Assembly: GCA_016271365.2 (NCBI GenBank)
Contig: JADMNL010000028.1
Coordinates: 101,841,001 to 101,905,000, forward strand
DNA from: Neoceratodus forsteri
Lineage: Eukaryota > Chordata > Ceratodontiformes > Ceratodontidae
DNA length: 64,000 bases
Direction of reading: 5' to 3'
The notes beneath the pieces were generated by a model. That model saw only the letters and a program-made list of their open reading frames with translations, was not told where the DNA came from and ran no database searches. Shown one piece after another: positions 54,211 to 64,000 of the stretch. Made by a program: the position numbers and the translations under genes. Positions within the stretch are counted from its first letter, which is position 1. Every line of letters begins with the position of its first letter.

Positions 54211-57200
54211 CACATGGTAGCATGTGTGGTTAGTGGGTAATTACCGACGGCATGGGTTCCTACTTCGTGAGTTGGAGACATGAGCAATTAGTTGACTGCC
54301 CTTCACCAAGGGGGAGGAGTGCGTAATTACTAAATAACCACAAACCCTGAAGTGTGTTACTGGGTTTATAAAATAGCATCAAAATAATAAAAACAAGGCT
54401 AAATAAATTTTTAAATTAAGAATATATAAATCATCATTGGTAAATCGGTTCTGCACCAAACGGCTGGATTTTCCTCATCAAAGAGGTCATATTAGCTGGC
54501 AGGTAAGTCACCATGTTGTTAGTTGGACCTTTTAGTTTTTCCCCGTCACAGTTACTGAGAATTCTGAAACAGTGTAGTGATATCTCTTATGCAGTTAGGT
54601 CAGCCTAGAAAACAAGTCACAAGACTTGCAAGGCATTTTCCAGACCTGTCAGCGGTTATTGGTCAGTTATCGACAGGTCTAGACAGCTATTAATTTTCTC
54701 GACCATGTCATAATTGCTCATTAATCGCTCATCTCTCACTATTGCTCCCCAGGTTGCTGCCATGTCAAAACCACGCACTAATCATCAGTACCAAATTTCC
54801 TCTGAATCCAGGAGTCCAGGGTTGCTGAGGGATCCACCTGGCTCCCAAATGGTTTCCATATGGCTTTAAAAAGTCTATATTCAACAACTGTTTGAGTAGA
54901 TTTGCTTTTTTCTGTCTCAGATCAAAGCAGGATGCTATGACGTCTGCCTGAAACATGTTAAACTGGCAATTTGCAAAAAAGAACTGCTCACAAATCATTG
55001 AAAATTAGCATCCTAGTGGCAGCTCCACAGAAATGCTTCTTTCTTAAGGAACTGTTGGCTCCACCAGTAGGGTCATTTCACTAGAGCCATATCGGTTGCA
55101 GAGTCCTATTTCAGCAGAATCAAAAGGGTTGCAAAGCTCCCCACTCTGTACATTTGGTTCCATGTGACAATGGCAGTGGCAAAAAGGGTGAGGACAAAAA
55201 TGGTGAAGGAAAAACAACGTGGTCGCATAGGCAAGTGGCATAAAACAGCGATCACCGAAACAGCAACAACAGTACCATGGTGACTTTCTTCGGGGGGGGG
55301 GGCTTTGCCCCTGCACTCCCCTTTGCTTGGGGCTTTGCCCCCTGTGCCCCTCTTACTAAATATAACCAATTCCAGGGGTCTGCACCTTGGGGAGGGGGAA
55401 GAAGCCATAGGTTGCTATTTCAGCACTGTTTTTTGCTACTCACCCTATGTGCCCGTGCTGTTTTGCTTTGCCATTTTCATCCTTGCCCGTATAGCCATCT
55501 TCATGGAATACCCAACATTTTATGGAAATAAATACTAGGCAAAACTTGTTTTGGAGGTTGCAGTGTACAACAGAGGGGTGCAAAGAAATCACAGGGGTCT
55601 CAGCCACAACCCATGGCTACCCCTAAATGACAACACTGGGCTCCACCCCCTAAATGTCACTTTTACATTTATGTTCTACCATCAGTGTGCATTACATCTG
55701 AACTGCTTTTAGATGGGTCTCCCTCTTGGTCCCTACAGAGCTTCTCAAAGGTGCTGGTTAGAGACTCAGCACAGACCAATAGGAAGGCTGATCTGACTGT
55801 GGAGTGACTACCCTACAGTGCACTTGCAGGTGATTATATGACATGGCCTGCTATAGAGGAGACTACCATATCCCCTTTCTTAAACTGTCATTTTAAATAA
55901 AAAAAAAGACACAGCCACTGACTGCTGGCACTGTAACCCAGGCCCTCAATGGCAAGTAGGAGGGCTGGACACTGGCCAACATTTATGTTCAAGTTGTGGC
56001 AAGGGGTGCATAGGGAAATATGGCAGAGTTCATCTGTTGGAAACTCTGCAGCCACCCAGTCCCCTAAAGTCCTGTGCAGCGGCTTTTGCATGGCACAGAT
56101 CATACCCACAGCTCCACTCATACTCTCGCCATGCTGCTCGCCAGACTCCTCAGAATGGCGGGATTGGGAAGAGGATGACACACAGAGCTAATCTGGAATG
56201 GGAATGTTTTGCCATGTGAAGCCCCTAGTTCTCTAACAGATTGCTGCATGCTATCAATGAGTTAATGTACAAATAAAATATTTGCTATAATGTATTTTTG
56301 TGGGATACCAAAGTGATTCCACATGTGTGGGGCAGCTCAGCCATACCATACTCCAAGGAGAGCTGTTATATCCCATAGATGGCCTTTACGTGAAGCATTC
56401 ACTGCTACCCATATTTCTTTAAGAAGTGTACTGTTTAAGAAATGAATGCCATTTCTGCTGATGCTGACAAACATAAAACCTACAGTACCCTTTTTCACTG
56501 AGCGGCAGATTCCACAAGTTTGTTTTTTTGTCTTTTTTTGCAGATAGTCTCCTGCTGGGAGAGCCCAGAGAACAATACTTCTTGACCTGACAGCATTACA
56601 ATGTGTAACACTGGTCATTAAAATGCAAAGCAAATGGCCAGAATGTGTAACACGTTTTCTTTAATTTAAAGAATCATTAAAACAGCAAATAGTGGTGCTG
56701 GGATATTTTTAAAGCAGCAGTGCAGCAAAGTCTGTCAAAGAATTGGATCCCATTGTGTTTTTTTTTTTGTTTTTTTTTAACTGCAACAGATTCCAGACAC
56801 CTTCCAGTTTCATTGGTTGGTAAAACTGTCCAGCTCTAGCAGAATTTAGGAATGTTATATATGTTTTAAATTACTTTATTTATCAAATAAAAAGAATGCC
56901 ACTTCATTTGGTTAAGAAATAGCACTGTATAACTGACAAAGGTTAAGATAAAAGAAAAAAAATAGATGAACAGAATTTGGAATCATCAGGAAAAGCAGAT
57001 TTATGATGTATGCTAAATAATATTTTTATTAATGGAAATTGGCTTTTGGGAAAAACATGTTTCACTGTACTGCTGCTTTTAAAGAATGTTTCTATAAAAT
57101 TTGTGTTTTCCTGTTTGAATGTACTTACCTTTACAGTTTGTTTTTTGTCTTGTATATTTTAGTGTTATGGTTATTAATAGACAAGTTATATGTGAGTGAG

Positions 57201-57240
57201 ACATTGTTATATTCTGTATGATGTGGACTTTATAGAACTA
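54211..57240. other. Anonymous sequence
   Basis: No element or gene that I can support. Noted: a poly-G with CTTTGCCCC dyads at 55289-55345 (GGGGCTTTGCCCC twice), and T-rich runs near 56758-56778. The longer open frames here (for example 55888-56181 minus, 56337-56633 minus) show no recognisable family motif. Confidence 0.55.
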
Positions 57241-57362
57241 TGTGTATGTATGAATGTGCTTTGTATGTTATGGACCCCATTGTAAATGAGTCTAACCGCT
57301 CAACTGGGACATCCTTTTCCTTGTACTTGTAAGGAATAAACTTTTACAAACAAACAGAATGT
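57241..57362 (+). mobile_element. Possible LINE 3' end
   Basis: GACCCCATTGTAAATGAGTC, then TTGTACTTGTAAGGAATAAA and a CAAACAAACAG end, has the layout of an L2/CR1-type 3' terminus. No coding part is visible upstream. Confidence 0.4.
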
Positions 57363-59689
57363 ATGTAACTATTCTCGCTGGACTATGTTAACCTGTTGAC
57401 AGCTGCTGTCCTTCCTGGGACCCCATGAAATGAGATGCTGCATCTCAGGGGTATCCTGGTTGGAGTAATTTCAAATAAATAAATGTGACTTTAACTTTTA
57501 ATTATTCAAATGTTCAGAAATAGCACCAACATTTGGGAAGAGACATTGGTACTGTATATATATCTTCATGCAGGAGGGTTAATTTCAGGTAACGTGTAGT
57601 GCTAGGCGTGAGACAAAGCACATGAGAGGTATGCAGAGGCCTGTGTGCTGCACAAAGCAACTGGCCCAAGTTTTACACAAACAGCAGTGGATGGCCGTCG
57701 AGATGAATGAGAACCAAGGTTGTTTTACTGCCACAGAGATAGGCATAACTTTTGAGATGAGGACTGGGAGTTCAAAGCTGGAGTTAATTAGCCTCCTAGC
57801 TGCCGGCTAATAGGAAGGGTCCTTTAGAAATGTTCCAGTCAGATGCCACTGAGTGCAGGTGCGATTTTAACACATCACCATTCCACTCCAGATGAGACCC
57901 AGGCCGCAAAGAAGGGGCACAATTAGTATCAGAGAGACGCTCAATTTATTGAGCCTTTGATGGGGAGGGGGACAGTGACAATTTGTCACAAGCTATGGTG
58001 GCATCTTCTGTGTCTGGGCCTGCTGATTTACCATCAACCATAACAGTGAAGACTGAAAGTTCCATATGTGTCCAGGGGCTAGGGAATAGGTGGGGGGGGG
58101 GAGCTTGTCACCCCTACTCATAGTCTGAAGGTGGTCTTTGTATAACTGCAAACAGAAGGTTGCTCAAATTCTGAGTTTACTAAGGATATGCATACAAATG
58201 AAATCTGTAGTGCTGTGTTTTTTTCTAAAGGGGGTTCTGTTTATGTAGCACAAAATAATAAGAAAAATAAATCTCTGAATTGTATTTTCAAGGTTCTGGA
58301 ATGTACTGACTCAAATGACCCAGGGTCAACCCCATTTAGACCAGTTTGATTTGTATGGAGGAGAGACACAAATAATAGGGAAAAAAGGAGAAACGGAGCC
58401 TGCACAGCACCCCACTCCTCAGTCTGGGCATTGTTTTCAAACCCCTAAATCACACCCCGACTAAATTACAGTGCTTTATAAAGCAAGTTAAAAAAGCAAT
58501 TTGGAGGGTTTTGCATTTAGTGGGAACTATGGTGGCATGACAGTGGGATGTAAATAGTGCTTTCAGTAGGAGTTGGAGGGACTGGGGAGGTACCTATTAA
58601 GGATACTGATTTTTGCTATAGTTCAGTTTATCACTAGGCTGACTGTGAGCAAAGCTTCGGCCCATTAACGCTGGAGTTGCGGTAAATGCAACACGGGCCT
58701 TCAGTGCTGATGTTGTGCTACAGCTCACGATGTCTATGACCACAGTTCAGGAACGAGCCTGGGATGCCAGGGTTCAGCTGGGAAGGAGGATCCAGCACCC
58801 CAGTGGACCTTCTCCTCCTCCTCCGTGGAGGGTCAGCTGCATCGACTTGCTCTGTCACCACCACCTATAGGTGTACAGGCAGACAAGGCATAGGAGAGAC
58901 ATTGTGGAGTGCATGATAGGAACTGTGCATGCCCGTGCTTCTGCTTGGACAGCTGTCTTTGCACCGATGTTCCCCATGGGGTGGGGAAAAAGCAATGGGG
59001 GAAACTATGGTGACCAACATGGCCAGAAGGTGATACAACCACACGCCATATGGAGGAGCAAAAATTCATTAAAAAAAAAACTAAGCAGATACAAGTTTTG
59101 GAAAAGATCATTCTCCAATTACATATACAGAGAAGTCAATAACTCCAAATGGTTCCTGTCCTTCACTTATTCGGAGGAGAGGGAGGGCATTCCAACCCTC
59201 AGTCAACTGTTACTTAGAACCTCTTGTTTTCCGTATCCTCGGGTGTTGGCAGGGGTGGAGGTACATGAGGGAGAAGCACTCACTTCAGCCATGGGGTATG
59301 TGTCATGGTAGGTGCTGTCTGTTTCAACATGTCTAACGATGTATTATATGTAATGTGTTGGACAGGCTTGTTAATTGTAATGACATTTTTTTTTAAGTTA
59401 AAAAGAAATCACACATCCCTTTGATTATCTCAAAATATTAGCAACGTGTCTAGCAGCATAGTAATTTAGTACTCAAGGATTCTAGTGTCATATTTTCCCT
59501 GCTCCCTCTGCTTCATAAGCGGGAAATGATACACAGAATAGTGTAAGAAATCAAGATACAGAGCCAATCAGCAAACAGGCAGTAAATAACAGTTAATTAC
59601 ATAGCCAGAATAATTAAATCTGGTAATTACATAAAGTAACCAGCATAGCATAAGTTACCAAGGATAGCCCAGCTGGGATGTAACATCTT
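57363..59689. other. Anonymous sequence
   Basis: No recognised gene or element. A run of nine G lies near 58091-58101. An open frame at 58871-59311 has no family motif. Confidence 0.55.
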
Positions 59690-59850
59690 ATTTTCAGTAG
59701 GTACTGCTATGACCCATATTTACAACTGGAACAGACTACAGCACTGGGAGGTCAAGTGACTCACGCTGCTGAAGGTCATGTAGTCTGTGAATGTGTTGGG
59801 ACTCAAACCTGGCACCTCGCAGCTCAGTGTTCTAACCACTAAGCAAATGA
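59690..59850 (-). mobile_element. MIR-type SINE
   Basis: The plus strand shows GGAGGTCAAGTGACTCACGC, then GGTCATGTAG and GGGACTCAAACCTGGC, the reverse complement of a MIR-like CORE and B box. CAGTGTTCTAACCACTAAGC is the reversed A box. Confidence 0.8.
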
Positions 59851-60060
59851 AGGCAGTGTGGCCTAGTGATCAGAGCACTGATCTGTGAAACATGAGATTC
59901 CCTGGTTCAAATCCCACCACGGCCACTAGCCTACTGTGAGACCTTGAGAAAGTCACATGACTTCTACTCCCTGCCAGGCTTCACTACTCCCAGTTGCACA
60001 ACTGGGTGGTTGTAGAATCCCACTTAAAGGGAGCTGTCAGTCACATCTCAGTGGGATTAT
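59851..60060 (+). mobile_element. MIR-type SINE, head-to-head with its neighbour
   Basis: GCAGTGTGGCCTAGTGATCA (A-box region), a B box GGTTCAAATCC (59904) and CORE words ACTGTGAGACCTTGAGAAAG and TCACATGACTT. The 5' end abuts the 5' end of the minus-strand MIR. Confidence 0.88.
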
Positions 60061-61456
60061 TTAGGATAAAGAAATTACAAGTGTATTTCTTGTTGTCTGT
60101 TTGTTTGTTAGCCAGGTACAACTTGGGCGAGCAAATAAACACCTCGGAAACATAAGGAACGGAGATGGTGAACCCATTGACTGGGACAACACAGAGGACA
60201 CACAATGAGACAAGGCATGCCTGCATGGCGTGTCCACATTCTTTTATGGCTTAGGCCATAGAGAGAGGAACAGAAAGACGGACAAAGGAAGCAGAATGAC
60301 ACAAAGACAGGCTCGTGCCTTTTTGCATTTGCAATGATCTCACAGAGAGTTAAGAAGCCTGAATCAGGACCTTTCCTATCACAAAACAGCATTTTTTTCA
60401 CCAGGACACTTTGTAATTTCTCCCATTCCTACAGGTGTTGCCTCCTGCGACAATCAAAAAACCAAGGGTTATTTTAGTTTTTTGTTTACATCAATTTTCT
60501 TTAAACAACTCATTTACCCACATTTAAATTAAGTGATCTAAGTTCTCTACCTCTTAGCAAAAATAAGAACAAAATGTTTCTGGTCTCAGAGCAGGGCATT
60601 TTCTAGACTTAGAGGGCTGTGGCATCACAGCCCATCTCTAGGAATCACTCTGGGTTTTCCAGAAATGGGAGAAATTATTCTATGCAGGCCTGTCTTTAAC
60701 ACAGACTTGGCATGTTGGCAGAGCCACTGCACACGTTTACCATCTGCTGCACCTATTAGAATATTCCACAATGATGTCATTAAGCTGAGTGCTGGGATCA
60801 TGTGCATGTGCTCCGCCAGGTGTGCCTCAGGGAAGGAAAGCACGGCCATTTCACTTATGGCTGTCCTGAGGAGAACAGCTCTCTGGTAAATGCCTCCTGC
60901 ACCCTCCCTCTGTGTGGTCTCCCTCCCGCCAACCTTCCCTTCCCAGCCCTGCTCTCACAAACCCCACCCCACCTCCTCCCTCCCTCCCTCTGCATGCTAT
61001 CCCTCCGCAAACCTCTCTTCTAGGCCCGTGCTTCAAAAACCCACTGACTCCTCACTTTGTGTGCCCTCTATCTCACCACTCTTCTCCTCCTACAGTAACC
61101 CTGTACAGGCTTAAAGACTTCCCTACCACCTGGGAGCATTTCAGCCAGGCTCTTTCTCTATATGCTCTCCTCAGCCCTGGTCTCAGCAATACAATACAAA
61201 ACATCACCTCCTTCCCCCAACTTGATTCCAAAACTGCCAACACAATCCCACAACACTGCTGCCACCACCAGGGATGTCCAAATGGCCCTGACAGGTCTCC
61301 TCCAATGACACCACTGGCAGGGTAGGCTGTGGCATCCAAACAGCCCTAATGGGACACCTCTTTTGGCACTGCTGGCAAATGCCCTCCCTCTACCAAAAAA
61401 TCTGCCATCCACAGTGCCACTTCAGTGCTCTAGGCTGGAACAGGAAAAGTGTGCAC
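60061..61456. other. Anonymous sequence
   Basis: A C/T-rich stretch at 60895-61090 keeps frames open on the plus strand (60912-61325) but shows no motif. No gene supported. Confidence 0.55.
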
Positions 61457-62745
61457 TGTGGAAATGCACGTGCATGTAGTGCTGTGTGCATGTGCACCTG
61501 TATGTAGTGCCGTGTGCATGTGCACCTATGTAGTACCGTGTACATGTGCACCTGTATAGTAATTGTACAGTGCACCTGTATGTAGTGTGCTGCAGCGTGC
61601 ACCCAAGGTAGTACTGTGTGCATGTGCACTTGTATGTAGTAATGTGTACATGTGCACCTGTATGTAGTAATGTACATGTGCACCTGTATGTAGTACCGCG
61701 TACATGTGCACCTTTATGTAGCGCTGTGTGCATGTACACCTGTAGGTAATGCTGTGCCTGTGCACCTGTTATGTAGTACTGTGCATGTGCACCTTTATGT
61801 AGTGCTGTGTGCATGTGCACCTGTATATAGTGATGTGTGCATGTGCACCTGTATGTAGTGCTACATGCACGTGTACCTGTATGAAGTGTTGTGTGCATGT
61901 GCACCTGTCGGTATTGCATTGTGCATGCACACCTGTATGTAGTGCTGTGTGCATGCTCGCCTGTATGTAGTGCTGTGTGCATGTGCACCTGTATGTAGTG
62001 CTGTGCGCATGTGCACGCACCTGTATGTAGTGCTGTGTGCATTTGCAACTGTATGTGGTACTGTGTGCATGTACACCTGTATGTAGTTCCGTGTGCACGT
62101 GCACCTGTATGTAGTGTTGTGTGGATGTGTGCCTGTATTTAGTGCTGTGTGCATGTTAATCTGTATTAGTGCTGTGTGTCTGTGCACCTGTACATGGTGC
62201 TGTGTGCATGTGCACTTGTCTGTAGTGCTACATGCACGTGTACCTGCATGAAGTGCTGTGTGCATGTACACCTGTCGGTAGTGTGTTGTGCATGTGCACC
62301 TGCATGTACTGCTGTGTGCATCTGCACCTGTATGTAATGCAGTATGCATGTGCACCTGGATGTAGTGCTACATACATATGCATCTGTATGTAGTGCTGTG
62401 TGCATCTGCACCTGTATTAGTGCTGTGTGCATCTGCACCTTTATTAGTGCTATGTGCATCTGTACCTGTAGGTATTGCAGTGTGCCTGTGCACCTGTATG
62501 TAGTGATGTGCATGTGCACCTGTATGTAGTAGAGGTAGGCATATGCACCTGTATGTAGTGTGTACATGTGCACCTTTAGGTAATGCTGTGCTCGTGGTGC
62601 ACCTGTATGTAGTGCTCACATGCATCTGTATGGTAGTGCAGTGTGCATGCACCTGTTCAACGCTGTACTTGTACATCTGCAGGTAGTGTCATGGGTGTGC
62701 ATCTGTATGTTGTGTTGTGTGCGTGTGTCTACATGTAATGCATGT
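61457..62745. repeat. ~29-bp minisatellite, about 44 copies
   Basis: The core GTGCTGTGTGCATGTGCACC followed by TGTATGTA repeats from 61457 to 62745, with unit length mostly 28-30 bp. Each unit includes GCATGTGCAC, an alternating purine-pyrimidine stretch. Because 29 is not a multiple of three, the long minus-strand frames (61422-62048, 61861-62355) cycle through the same three peptides (HMHTALHTG, HSTTYRCTC, QHYIQV). They are repeat by-products. Confidence 0.95.
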
Positions 62746-63068
62746 ACACATAGGGTGAGGGCAATGCAAGGCATTTTATTTTATAGAGCAACCTATCTTA
62801 ACAAGGCTCAGAGTGTTGTATATATCTGTGTATATAGTGGTGTGTGTGTGTGTCCAGCACTGTGTTTATATCTGTGTGCAACAATCTTGTCGTGTGTGTT
62901 GATATGTAGGCTCATGTGTCAGTGTGTGTCTGTATGCTGAACATGTGTACAGAGCTGTGTTAGATCTGTATAATACATACATGTGCTTACATGTAGTGCG
63001 GTGCTTGTGTAGTTCTGTATGTATGTAGTGTTCAAGTGTGTTCTCATCAGCCGCCACTTACTAACTAT
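62746..63068. other. TG-rich anonymous sequence
   Basis: A (GT)n-like stretch near 62838-62852 and TGTGT-rich DNA continue from the minisatellite. No gene seen. Confidence 0.6.
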
Positions 63069-64000
63069 GGGCCCTATGCATGAATGTGCAGAGTGGCTCC
63101 ACAGCTCTTGGAAACCATCTGCACCCATTGCGCCCCCCACGTGGGATGCACGAATGAGGCGCAGGCCCTGCACCTGATTCCCGGCCGTGGTGGACTGCAA
63201 CGCACCAGGGGCAGGAAGGGGGCATGACTGTACTATATGCCATGCACAAAGGCACATAGTTTAACCCTCAGGGGGCGAGTGGGGTTTAGGTTATGCCTGG
63301 GGACCTCCATAACTGCGGTACGCGACCAGGCCCACGCACCCACAGAGTCCCCCCGGTTCCAGCAACCTGTCAGCATCACCCCCTCCAACACAAAGAGCCC
63401 CCACGGTCCCTGCAGCACTGTGACCCCCCCACAATAGAGCTCCAGCCCCAGCCAGCATGGCAGAAACATGCCTCCCTCAGCACATATATGCCCCATCCCC
63501 ATTACAGGTGCAGCAGCTCCCCAACAACTGCCCTGTCCCCATGTAGCATGTAACCCCCACCCCATTGCAGGCCACCCTGTCCCTGTCATAGGCTGGAACA
63601 CCCCCACCCACCCCTGGTCCTCAGTCCACTATCCTCAACCCCTGAACCCGTACACTGAAGCTTCATTGGTGATCAGTGGCCCCCAACCCCCGCACCAACA
63701 TCGCCCCTCGCCATCGCCCCATGGCGCTAGGGCACCAGCCATCCATGTGATGCCGGAGCGTGCTATATAGTGGCACTGTGCTCCTGCCTCACTTGAACAG
63801 CCAGCAGTCGAGGAGGTGTGAGGGGGCTGTGCTGCTGGCTATTCAACGCGCTGCACCAACAGGAAGGGAGTGGGGTGATGTCAGTGCCGTGGGGAGGGCA
63901 GGGGGTGCCATAAGCACGCTATTGGGACTGGAGGAGCCGGGATTGGGGGTTGAGGGGCTGACAGTTGCAGTGAGATACTAGTCTACATACCTAATAGTGG
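63069..64000. mobile_element. Harbinger-like element, left part, cut by window edge
   Basis: Starts GGGCCCTATGCATGAATGTG after CTAT. The GGGCCC terminus matches the right end of the 23725-33130 element. A subterminal GATGCACGAATGAGGCGCAG near 63148 repeats part of the end sequence. The interior is GC-rich, like the other two Harbinger-like regions, with GCCAGCAG/CTGCTGGC arms near 63801-63840. No transposase frame was recognised. The call rests on terminus similarity and base composition. Confidence 0.4.

Noticed and set aside
60912..61325. Proline-rich 137-codon frame
   Set aside because: C/T-rich DNA without motif, and no supporting splice or start context.
61422..62355. Long minus-strand open frames (His/Thr/Cys-rich proteins)
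   Set aside because: They arise from a 29-bp repeat read in rotating frames. No start context or domain supports them.

Overview
The window looks like intergenic DNA from a large, repeat-rich vertebrate genome. I found no host protein-coding exon, rRNA, tRNA gene or CRISPR array that I could support. What can be read is mobile DNA of several ages: L1, Tx1, CR1 and L2-like LINEs, tRNA-derived SINEs (V-SINE-like and MIR/CORE-like), a TTAA-type palindromic MITE resembling the T2 family described in Xenopus, PIF/Harbinger-like DNA transposons with Myb/SANT-like genes, and Ty3/gypsy LTR elements. This mix suggests a non-amniote sarcopterygian (amphibian or lungfish), but that is inference from repeat content only.

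Layout. 1-6880: a CR1 fragment (minus), a V-SINE-like element and a nearly complete but decayed L1. 6885-14071: uncharacterised repeats, including two arrays of ~280-295 bp imperfect palindromes, a 31-bp minisatellite, a cluster of palindromes around (TA)n, and a ~100-bp hairpin-bearing minisatellite. 15108-15782: a 5'-truncated L1 with a perfect 15-bp target duplication. 17479-17882: palindromic TTAA MITE. 19390-22210: CR1. 22570-34400: a 32-38 bp minisatellite split by two Harbinger-like insertions. The larger insertion (23725-33130) carries two divergent Myb/SANT-like pseudogenes and a nested Tx1 LINE joined tail-to-tail to a V-SINE. 35030-38757: L2-like LINE with an intact RT frame. 39953-40842: solo LTR with five TGAGTCA sites upstream of a TATA box. 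40850-41350: foldback element. 42765-49300: a complete-structure but defective gypsy element on the minus strand with integrase upstream of reverse transcriptase (Gmr1-like). It is flanked by a 5-bp duplication and interrupts a copy of the palindromic-array repeat family. 49300-61456: mostly anonymous, with LINE tails and MIR-like SINEs. 61457-62745: 29-bp minisatellite. 63069-end: one end of another Harbinger-like element.

Nothing forms an operon or pathway. The informative relationships are nesting and shared architecture. The least explained item is the palindromic-array family (6885-9045, 11850-13615 and about 41700-42764 plus 49301-49480). At least two loci share the order palindromic array, G-rich tract, pyrimidine-AG block, GC hairpin(s). 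Two loci share a common 3' block.
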